Assembly: GCF_902499175.1 (NCBI RefSeq)
Contig: NZ_CABVQC010000072.1
Span: 1-46,523 of the forward strand
Direction of reading: 5' to 3'
DNA length: 46,523 bases
Source of the DNA: Burkholderia aenigmatica
GTDB lineage: Bacteria; Pseudomonadota; Gammaproteobacteria; Burkholderiales; Burkholderiaceae
The notes under the pieces are model-generated. The model was not told the origin of the DNA, ran no database searches, and was given only the letters and a program-made list of their open reading frames with translations. Made by a program: the position numbers and the translations under genes. Positions 40,112-46,523 of this stretch are shown here, piece after piece. Every line of letters starts with the position of its first letter. Positions within the stretch are counted from its first letter, which is position 1.

Positions 40112-41005
40112 TCAGAACATCGCGACCTTGTGGCGCGCGTGTGCGAACGTCGGGTCGCTTTCGAGCGGACGATAGTTCAGCCGCTGCGACAGGTCGACCG
40201 CCGCGCCGCACACGGCTTCGACGAGCCGTTCCTTCTCGCCGGCCTCGCCGATCTCCGAGCGCGGCACCGTCGCCGTGATCGCCGCGACGATCGAGCCCGA
40301 ATGATCGCGCACGGGCGCGGTGACGGCCGAAATGCCGCTCTCGAATGCCGCCTCGCTGACCGCGTAGCCGAGCCGCGCGTAATGGCGCACGCGTTCGTAC
40401 AACTCGTCGACGGTGCCCGGCGTGCGCTCGGTGAACTGCTCGAGGCGCTTTTCCGGATAGAGCTGGCGCAGCGCGTCGCGCGTCAGGTCGCCCATCAATA
40501 CGTGGCCATGCACGGTTGCGTGCGCAGGCAGGCGCGTGCCGACGTGCACCTTCACCGAACCGAACATCGACGCGTTGCTCTGCGCCTTCGCGACGAACAC
40601 GACGTCGCGCTGGTCGCGGATCAGCAGGTGCGTCGACAGGCCGGTCGCGTCGCGCAGCCGTTCGAGCACGGGCGCACCGAGATCGGTCAGTTCGAGCGAA
40701 TTCAGGTATTCGAAGCCGAGCCGCAGCACGCCGACGCCGAGCCGGAAATAACGGTCGCCGTTCACGCGCTCGAGGAAACCGAGCGCTTCGAGCGTCTGCA
40801 GCAGGCGGAACGTGGTCGTGCGCGGAATGCCGATGCGCTTCGACAACTCGGGCGCGCCGAGCACGGGCTCGCGCGCGGAGAATTCGGCGAGAATCCGCAG
40901 CCCGCGTTCGAGCCCCGGCACCAGATAGGACGAACCGCCGCCGGACGATTCATCGTCGCCGGGCGCGGCTTGGTCGGGTGCGTTGCTCATCGTTGTCTTG
41001 GCCAT
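40112..41005 (-). CDS. IclR-family transcriptional regulator, second paralogue
   Basis: A 297-residue regulator very like the one inside the operon. Shared segments include LERGLRILAEFS-REPVLGAPELSK, IPRTT-FRLLQTLE and VGTRLPAHAT-HGHVLMGDL; well over half of the aligned residues are identical by eye. A Gly/Ser/Asp-rich N-terminal tail is extra. No good Shine-Dalgarno is seen before either ATG (41005 or 40990). It converges on the porin. It may regulate the same operators or antagonise its paralogue. Confidence 0.93.
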   Translation of the reverse strand: MAKTTMSNAPDQAAPGDDESSGGGSSYLVPGLERGLRILAEFSAREPVLGAPELSKRIGIPRTTTFRLLQTLEALGFLERVNGDRYFRLGVGVLRLGFEYLNSLELTDLGAPVLERLRDATGLSTHLLIRDQRDVVFVAKAQSNASMFGSVKVHVGTRLPAHATVHGHVLMGDLTRDALRQLYPEKRLEQFTERTPGTVDELYERVRHYARLGYAVSEAAFESGISAVTAPVRDHSGSIVAAITATVPRSEIGEAGEKERLVEAVCGAAVDLSQRLNYRPLESDPTFAHARHKVAMF

Positions 41006-41295
41006 GTGGGCATGGACGGGAGGAAATCAATTACGAAACAGGTCATGGATCGTCGCGGACGGCCGGTCATGCCGCCCCGGCGCGCACGCAGTTGCACCCG
41101 CGCACTTCGCCGCGACGCAGCATGCGCCGCCACGACTCCCGGAAGAGTCATTCACGGTCGAGAGGATAGCAGCGATGGGCAGCGCGACGCCATGCGGAAA
41201 TCGCCGGACGGCGGGACAGCCGCCGCCCGGCCGTGCGAGGCGAGCCACCGACTGATCGAGACCACCGTGGCATGTACCGCCGAGATGCCCGCAGG

Positions 41296-41775
41296 CTACA
41301 GGTGCGACAGATGAACCCGGATGTTCGTGCGGTCGTACTTGAAGCCGCCGGCCGCGTCCGGTTCGAGCACGCTTGCCAGGTCGACCGCATACCGCCATCC
41401 GCTGCCGAGAAGCCCGCCGTTTACGGCGCGGATCCGGGTGCCGCCGATGGCGATCGCCGCATGAAAGACCGTGCCGCCACGCGAGAAGCCGACCGCGGTC
41501 CCGGCCTGAATGGGCGCGTGCCCGTCCCATTCGCCGCCGTTCTCGAAGTTGAACCGCGGCCGCCAGTGCTGACCGATCGTGTCGAGCAGCGTGTTGGGCG
41601 TGATCATCGCGTCAGCCCGCATCAGGTACCGCACATAGGCTGCGGCATCGTAGCAGACGCCGGCGGAAACATACGTGTTGATATCGGCCGTGCCGGAGAT
41701 CAGCGCCTGCACGTGTCTCTGCCGCTCGGGGAAACCGAACTGGGCGACATGCGCGCCCAACGGGGTCAGTTGCAT
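41296..41775 (-). CDS. hypothetical protein with possible Cys-His peptidase-like site
   Basis: A 159-residue protein with AGGAG before the ATG. GVCYDAAAYVRYLM places Cys41 at the start of a helix; FHAAIAIGGTRIRAVNG places His105 and Asn119 later. This Cys-helix then His-strand layout is reminiscent of NlpC/P60 or papain-like folds, but no family signature is certain. No signal peptide. No neighbour suggests a role. I do not recognise the family. Confidence 0.7.
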   Translation of the reverse strand: MQLTPLGAHVAQFGFPERQRHVQALISGTADINTYVSAGVCYDAAAYVRYLMRADAMITPNTLLDTIGQHWRPRFNFENGGEWDGHAPIQAGTAVGFSRGGTVFHAAIAIGGTRIRAVNGGLLGSGWRYAVDLASVLEPDAAGGFKYDRTNIRVHLSHL

Positions 41776-41876
41776 GGGTGGCTCCTGTTGAAGAAGCGAG
41801 GCGTCATCGTCCCGCCAATGCAATAACCTCATATTTTATGACGATATCCCGCTACGTCGACGGCTGCCCCCGGGCA

Positions 41877-42356
41877 TCACGGCATGCGCGCCGCCGATGC
41901 CGGCGCGGCGGCGGCCGCATCGGGATTCGGCGCGAGCCGCAGGCGCACGCGCAACGGCTGCAGCATGTCGGGCGGCGGCGGTTCCGCCAGCGGGCCGGCC
42001 GTGAGCAGTTGCCGCAGCGTCGCGTCCGCGTCGGGATCGCCGAGCGACGCGAATTCGACGCGCGTGACAGCGCCGTTCGCCCCGATCCACGCGCGCACGA
42101 CGATCGCGGGCGGTGGCGCATCGGCACGCGCGTTCAGCACACGCGCCTCGAGATAGCGGTGCAGACGGTCGGCCGCGTCGCCGTCGGCTTCGAGCCAGGT
42201 CTGGAACTGCTGCCCGGCGAGCTGTCCGTAGCGGATCCACGTCTGCGGCACGTCGGCCGTCTGCGCGACGGCCGGCACGGCGCATACGGCCAGCGCCCAC
42301 GCGACGACGATCGCCCGCAGCCATCCCGATGCGCCCCACTCCTGCATTCGCTTCAT
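41877..42356 (-). CDS. exported TonB-C-like protein
   Basis: A 159-residue protein. The signal peptide (GWLRAIVVAWALAVCAVPAVA, cleavage near residue 31) is followed by an alpha-helical part and a domain RAWIGANGAVTRVEFASLGD, ending with a DMLQPLRVRLRL strand. This layout resembles the TonB C-terminal domain. A related protein runs off the window at 46135-46523. It is the last gene of the six-gene cluster. ATG 42356 was chosen; an upstream in-frame ATG at 42407 is possible. Confidence 0.72.
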   Translation of the reverse strand: MKRMQEWGASGWLRAIVVAWALAVCAVPAVAQTADVPQTWIRYGQLAGQQFQTWLEADGDAADRLHRYLEARVLNARADAPPPAIVVRAWIGANGAVTRVEFASLGDPDADATLRQLLTAGPLAEPPPPDMLQPLRVRLRLAPNPDAAAAAPASAARMP

Positions 42357-42414
42357 TCCGTCTCCCGTTTCGACGGTTCGCCGTCGTGCTGCGTCGTGTC
42401 GTGTCATGCGACCC

Positions 42415-43854
42415 TCAACCGATCTCGATCGGCACATACAACCGCGTGCCGCCACGCTGGACGAGCAGCGCGACGTTACCGTGCGCAGCGTCGATCTCGG
42501 TCATCAGCGCGCCGATGCTCGCGACCGACGTGCCGTTTACCGACAGCACGATATCGCCGGGCTGCAAGCCCGCGCGGGCGGCCTGCCCGCTCGCCTGCTC
42601 GACGACGAGCGCCTGGCCGACACCGAGCCGTTGCCGCTCCTGCTCGGTCGCCGCGCGCAGCGCGAGCCCGAACCGCGCGGGCCCTTGCTCGCCACCGGCC
42701 GACGCCGTGCCGCTGTCGAATGCGCCGACCGTCGCGCTCACGTGCATCGCCCGTCCCGCGCGCCACACCAGCAGGTCGGCTTGCCGCCCGGCCCGCATGC
42801 CCGCCACGGTGCCGAGCAGGTCCGCCGATTCGGCAACCGGCTTGCCGTCGACCGCGAGCACGACGTCGCCCGGCTGCAGGCCCGCGTGTGCGGCCGGGCC
42901 ATCCGGCTCGACCATGGTGATCAACGCGCCGTCCGGGCTCGCGAGGCCGAACGAACGCGCGAGCGCCTGGCTCACCTCCTGCACGGCCACGCCGAGCCGG
43001 CCGCGCGTGACCTTGCCGGTCCGCAGCAACTGGTCCTTCACGTCGAGCGCGATATCGATCGGGATCGCGAACGCGAGCCCCTGATAACCACCCGTCTTCG
43101 AGAAAATCATCGAGTTGATCGCGATCACGCGGCCGCCGAGGTCGAACAGCGGGCCGCCCGAATTGCCGGGGTTGATCGGCACGTCGGTCTGGATGAACGG
43201 GATCGCCCGCTCGCCGGGCAACGAGCGCGATTTCGCGCTGACGATGCCCTGCGTGACCGTGTTCGCGAACCCGTAAGGCGAACCGATCGCCATCACCCAG
43301 TCGCCCACTTCGGTGCGCGCCGGGTCGCCGGTCGCGACGACCGGCAGGTTGTGCGCGTCGATGCGGATCACCGCGACATCGGATACCGGATCGCTGCCGA
43401 TCACGCGCCCCTTGAACTGCCGCTTGTCGGTCAGCTTCACGTCGATCGCAACGGCGTCGCCGACCACGTGCCGGTTGGTCAGGATCACGCCATCCGCACT
43501 GACGATGAAGCCGGAGCCGAGGCTCACTTCCTCGCGGTTGCCGATCACGCGCCGCGCCAGAAACGGCGCGAGCGGATGATCGGGCGCGATGCCGGGCGGC
43601 AACTGGATGCCCATCTGCGTGACTTCGCGCGTGACGCTGATGTTGACGACGGCCGGGCCGACACGCCGCACCAGCGCGGCGAAATTCGGCAGCGCGACGG
43701 TCGGCGTTGGCGTTGGCGTTGCGGCACCCGGCTGCGCTGGCCGCTCGGCAGCCGTTGCCGTTGAACAACCGCACGCGCACGCACAGGCCAATGCCAGCCG
43801 GCCGGCCATCGCTCGCAGCATCGCCGCCCGGTTCGTGTGCTTGCCCGCCGTCAT
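42415..43854 (-). CDS. periplasmic DegP/HtrA-type serine protease with two PDZ domains
   Basis: A 479-residue protease/chaperone with triad His129 (NRHVVG), Asp159 (SDVAVIRI) and Ser232 (GNSGGPLF). Two PDZ domains follow (VTRGRLGVAVQEVS near 285; ARFGLALRAAT near 395), each with a GLQPGDVVLAV-type loop. The N-terminal ALACACACGCS is a signal or lipoprotein-type segment. The linker is Thr-Pro-rich. GAGGAGCAGC precedes the ATG; a longer frame start is unlikely. Confidence 0.93.
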   Translation of the reverse strand: MTAGKHTNRAAMLRAMAGRLALACACACGCSTATAAERPAQPGAATPTPTPTVALPNFAALVRRVGPAVVNISVTREVTQMGIQLPPGIAPDHPLAPFLARRVIGNREEVSLGSGFIVSADGVILTNRHVVGDAVAIDVKLTDKRQFKGRVIGSDPVSDVAVIRIDAHNLPVVATGDPARTEVGDWVMAIGSPYGFANTVTQGIVSAKSRSLPGERAIPFIQTDVPINPGNSGGPLFDLGGRVIAINSMIFSKTGGYQGLAFAIPIDIALDVKDQLLRTGKVTRGRLGVAVQEVSQALARSFGLASPDGALITMVEPDGPAAHAGLQPGDVVLAVDGKPVAESADLLGTVAGMRAGRQADLLVWRAGRAMHVSATVGAFDSGTASAGGEQGPARFGLALRAATEQERQRLGVGQALVVEQASGQAARAGLQPGDIVLSVNGTSVASIGALMTEIDAAHGNVALLVQRGGTRLYVPIEIG

Positions 43855-43930
43855 GTTGCTGCTCCTCGTCAGTTCGCACCGGAACGCAGCCGGCTCGTCG
43901 ATACCTGCGCCCCACGCTCGGCCGCGTGCA

Positions 43931-44314
43931 TTACTTCGGCGGCACCGCGACCGGCGCATCGGGCCGCTGCGGCGTCACCGACCGGCCCCAGTTCGAGCCG
44001 AAACGGTTCCGCTCGGTCGACAGGTTGAACGTGCCGAGACGGTTCGACGGCTGCTTCGACAGCCGCTCCGAATCCGTTTGCGATGCCCCCGCCTGCGGGT
44101 CGGCCTTCGGCTTCAGTTGCTGGCTCAGGCAGTCGTACGACAGCGCGCGCTTGCCGTCGACTTCCGCATCGACACAGACCGGCTTCGCGGCCGAGCCCGG
44201 ACTGGCCGGCGCGGGCACGGCCGCACTCGCCGCCGCGCGCCCCCCCTGCGCGTGCGCACCGGCTGCCAGCAGCAGGCAGACGATCGTCGCGATTCCGCTT
44301 CGTCGCATCTTCAT
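43931..44314 (-). CDS. small exported protein of unknown function
   Basis: A 127-residue protein with signal peptide MKMRRSGIATIVCLLLAAGA-HA (cleavage near residue 22). The mature part has two cysteines (PVCVDAEVDG; SYDCLSQQ), likely one disulfide, and a Ser/Asn/Arg-rich C-terminus (SNRLGTFNLSTERNRFGSNW). GAAGGAGG directly precedes the ATG. It lies between the zinc-ribbon-like gene (46 bases) and the protease gene (76 bases), so probably works with them. Family not recognised. Confidence 0.75.
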   Translation of the reverse strand: MKMRRSGIATIVCLLLAAGAHAQGGRAAASAAVPAPASPGSAAKPVCVDAEVDGKRALSYDCLSQQLKPKADPQAGASQTDSERLSKQPSNRLGTFNLSTERNRFGSNWGRSVTPQRPDAPVAVPPK

Positions 44315-44360
44315 GTGCGCCTCCTTCAGAAATGGCGCCATGGCGCCCTCACGGCCGCCA

Positions 44361-45191
44361 TCACAGGTGCGTGCCCGGCGTCGCCGCGCGCGCCAGGAAA
44401 CGCGCGAACGCCGCGCTATCGGCCGCTTCGACGGCAGGCTCTTGCGCATCGATCCGTTGCGCCCACGCGTCGCGCATGTCGTCGACCGGCTGCCACGCAT
44501 GGACCTGCGCGCCGGTCGGATACGGCGTGACGAGCGGTTCGCGATAGTCGACGCGAAACAGCGCCGGTGCGCCGCTGCCGGCCGTCCACAGATCGCCGAC
44601 GTCGCGCACGCTCGCGTCGAACCAGAACCGCACCCAGCGCACCGTCGGCGCGCGCGGGTCGGGGCCCGGCGCATCGGTGCCCGCCGCGTCCGGCACACGC
44701 AGGAAGCCGGCCAGCACGAGCAGCACGGCCGCCAGATCATCGTCGCGCAACATCCGGTACGACCAGAGATCCGCGACGTCGACACAGGCGACCACCGCGA
44801 TGAAGCGGCCGATCGTGAGTGCGGGCCACGCCCGCCGCATCAGCGCGTAATGGCGTGCCCACTGCGCGACGAAGCGCTCGCGGTGCCGGGCGGCGACCTG
44901 CACGTCGCGCGAGCCGCGAATCGTCAGTTCGTCCGGTTGATACTGGCGTGTCGTGAGCACGCACTGCGCGGAACATCGCGCGCTCCGGTGCCGCGCGTAG
45001 CCGCCCGCACCGGGCAACGGCTCCAGCGCGCCGAAGCACAGCGGGCAATGCGTGGGCCACTCGCCGGGCCGGCCCGGCCAAGGGTTGGCCTTCGGCATGC
45101 GCGGGCGGTCGGCGGCTGCGGCCGGGCGGCGTCGCCCCGGCGTGCGCGCGTCGGGCGCGTCGACGCGCGGTGTCGAACGGACGATTGCCAT
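44361..45191 (-). CDS. hypothetical protein with N-terminal zinc-ribbon-like motif
   Basis: A 276-residue protein. Cys49-x2-Cys52 (CPLC) and Cys73-x3-Cys77 (CSAQC) near the N-terminus, after a basic Pro/Arg-rich tail, look like a metal-binding ribbon. The rest is Trp/Ala-rich with a hydrophobic stretch GRFIAVVACVDVADLW. It has no signal peptide, so it is probably cytoplasmic or membrane-associated. It is 8 bases after the isomerase gene. I do not recognise a family. Confidence 0.7.
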   Translation of the reverse strand: MAIVRSTPRVDAPDARTPGRRRPAAAADRPRMPKANPWPGRPGEWPTHCPLCFGALEPLPGAGGYARHRSARCSAQCVLTTRQYQPDELTIRGSRDVQVAARHRERFVAQWARHYALMRRAWPALTIGRFIAVVACVDVADLWSYRMLRDDDLAAVLLVLAGFLRVPDAAGTDAPGPDPRAPTVRWVRFWFDASVRDVGDLWTAGSGAPALFRVDYREPLVTPYPTGAQVHAWQPVDDMRDAWAQRIDAQEPAVEAADSAAFARFLARAATPGTHL

Positions 45192-45199
45192 GAGCGAGC

Positions 45200-46090
45200 C
45201 TACCGGGCAGACGCGAGCGCTTTCTTCAGCGCGTCTTCGTTGATCGGCGCGTTCGCAGCCAGCTTCGCGAGATACGCCTGCGCATTCTGCTGGGTGCGCT
45301 GCGCACGCAGCATCGCGCGCAGTTGCTCCTTCACGTCGGCCAGCGGGCGCGGCGCCGCCGCGCGGATGTCGATCAGCTTCACGACATGAAAGCCGGCCGG
45401 CGTCTGGATCGGCGCGGAGACCTGGCCCGGCTTCAGTGCGTCGGCCGCCTGCCGGACCGCCGGCACCATCAGTTGATCGGGTACGAAACCGAGATCGCCG
45501 CCATTCGCGGCACTCGCCTTGTCCTGCGAGTTCGCCTTTGCGAGCGCCGCGAAGTCGCCACTGCGCGCGCGGTTCGCGAGATCGGCCGCCTGCTTGCGCG
45601 CCTTGTCGAGCGTCGCGGCATCCGCGTTCGGCGGCACCGCGATATAGATCTGCGCGACGTGCAAGGCGCGCGGCGCGGTGAACGCGGCGCGGTTCTTGTC
45701 ATACGCGGACTGGAGCTCCGCGTCCGACGGATAGTCGGCCGGCGGCGCATTCACCGACGCCAGATAGCTGCGCACGACGATATCGCGCTGCGCCTGCTCG
45801 ACAGCCGCCTGCACCTGCGCCTGCTTGTCCCAGCCCTTCGATTTCGCCTCGGCCAGCACGGCCTTCTGCGCAAGCGTCGAGCGCACGACCTGGTCCAGCG
45901 CCCCGGGATCGGCCGCGAGACGTTCACGCCCTTCGGGGCTCACCGCCTTCAACAGCTCCGCGATATCGGCCTGCGTGACCGACGCCTGCGCGGCATTCGC
46001 AATCACGTCGTCCTGCGCGTGCGAAACGAGCGGCACGGCCAGCACGAGACCGCCTGCCACGATCGCCAGCATCTTCATCTTCGTCTTCAT
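45200..46090 (-). CDS. periplasmic parvulin-type peptidyl-prolyl isomerase
   Basis: A 296-residue protein with signal peptide MKTKMKMLAIVAGGLVLAVP through HA (cleavage near 25), an N-terminal SurA/PrsA-like helical part, and a parvulin domain at about 140-250 (ALHVAQIYIAV; NGGDLGFVPDQLMVPAV; GFHVVKLIDIRAA). These are the hallmarks of PpiC-type folding helpers that act on exported proteins. It lies next to the DegP-like protease, so the two may form a periplasmic quality-control pair. Confidence 0.93.
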   Translation of the reverse strand: MKTKMKMLAIVAGGLVLAVPLVSHAQDDVIANAAQASVTQADIAELLKAVSPEGRERLAADPGALDQVVRSTLAQKAVLAEAKSKGWDKQAQVQAAVEQAQRDIVVRSYLASVNAPPADYPSDAELQSAYDKNRAAFTAPRALHVAQIYIAVPPNADAATLDKARKQAADLANRARSGDFAALAKANSQDKASAANGGDLGFVPDQLMVPAVRQAADALKPGQVSAPIQTPAGFHVVKLIDIRAAAPRPLADVKEQLRAMLRAQRTQQNAQAYLAKLAANAPINEDALKKALASAR

Positions 46091-46134
46091 CGTTCGACTG
46101 CCCTCTCGATTGCTCTTGAAATGCGGACGCTGCA

Positions 46135-46523
46135 TCAGCGCGCGTCCGTCAGCGTCATGCGCAGGACGAGCGGCTGCGCCAACCCGCGTGGCGGCGCCGC
46201 GCCGACGGCCCGGCCGACGAGTGCGGCGTGCAGCGCCGCGTCGAGTTCCGGTTGCCCGGCCGCCCCGCTGTCGATGCGCGTCACGTGCCCGTACCGGTCG
46301 AGCCACGCACGCACCGGCAGCTCGGGACCGTCGTCACCGGCATCGGCAAGCTCACCGGCCCAGCGCTCGATACCGGCGCGCAGGCGGCACACCGCTGCGT
46401 CGTCGCCGTCGAGCGTCGCCTGCAGCCACTGCGCAATGCGCCGTGCATACGCGCCCCACGCGGCGGGTGCATCGCCGGCGGCGATCGCATCCGCGTCGTG
46501 CCGCGCACGGCCGGGCAGCAGCG
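46135..46523 (-). CDS. TonB-C-like protein (partial, open at right edge)
   Basis: The frame is open to the window edge; the visible 129 residues are the C-terminal part. RAWLDRYGHVTRIDSGAAGQ and later GLAQPLVLRMTL match the layout of the protein at 41877-42356 (VRAWIGANGAVTRVEFASLG; MLQPLRVRLRL), so the cluster encodes two related proteins. A helical WGAYARRIAQWLQATLDG segment precedes the domain. It precedes the isomerase by 44 bases. Internal GTG/ATG starts are not taken as real. Confidence 0.72.
   Translation of the reverse strand, partial: LLPGRARHDADAIAAGDAPAAWGAYARRIAQWLQATLDGDDAAVCRLRAGIERWAGELADAGDDGPELPVRAWLDRYGHVTRIDSGAAGQPELDAALHAALVGRAVGAAPPRGLAQPLVLRMTLTDAR

Overview
This 46.5 kb window is GC-rich DNA whose proteins, codon use and gene content look like Burkholderia, probably the B. 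cepacia complex. That placement rests on the 861-residue AcnB, the 1613-residue NAD-dependent glutamate dehydrogenase and the Burkholderia-type porin; it was not tested by a database search. There are no rRNA or tRNA genes, insertion sequences, CRISPR arrays or phage genes that I can see.

Left part (1-25 kb), ordinary chromosomal genes. A truncated membrane-protein end (possibly urea transporter), a class II aldolase and a small tautomerase run rightward, then the large NAD-glutamate dehydrogenase. Leftward on the minus strand lies a compact three-gene unit: a 58-residue ribbon-helix-helix (RHH) regulator, a VOC protein and a methyltransferase. Its promoter carries three 8-bp CTAG repeats. 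Arylamine N-acetyltransferase, a secreted protein, a broken N-acetyltransferase fragment, a (CGGCTT)12 repeat and an amidase follow. Next come a universal stress protein, small exported or membrane proteins, an NTF2-like protein, a BPL_N-type protein and acnB with a clear promoter and terminator. After DUF4274, PPC-domain and unknown genes comes a nitrosative-stress pair, hcp-hcr. Its control region has an FNR-like site and an NsrR-like site in the expected geometry. An ADP-ribosylglycohydrolase gene, a small gene broken by an in-frame amber codon and a GNAT acetyltransferase close this part.

Central part (25.1-41 kb), the most interesting region. Fourteen tightly packed minus-strand genes form one apparent catabolic operon running from a promoter at about 38.55 kb to a terminator at 25.1 kb. 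In transcription order they are: Rieske ferredoxin, small HTH-like protein, Rieske oxygenase alpha subunit (no beta subunit), SDR, cupin, alpha/beta hydrolase, IclR regulator, a second SDR lacking the catalytic Tyr/Lys, ThDP enzyme, aspartate-dehydrogenase-like protein, aldehyde dehydrogenase, extradiol dioxygenase, FAD ferredoxin reductase and MFS transporter. A divergent porin gene and a second, closely related IclR gene sit beside it. The operon and porin promoters share the inverted repeat GTTCC-N6-GGAAC at nearly the same position downstream of the predicted start. I infer an IclR-controlled uptake and ring-cleavage pathway for an aromatic or N-heterocyclic compound. The substrate is not determinable from sequence.

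Right part (41.3-46.5 kb). An unknown protein with a Cys/His arrangement is followed, going right, by a six-gene minus-strand cluster. It encodes two TonB-C-like small exported proteins, a DegP/HtrA-type protease with two PDZ domains, a short exported protein, a zinc-ribbon-like protein and a parvulin-type periplasmic isomerase. It looks like an envelope protein-export or quality-control module whose client probably lies beyond the window.
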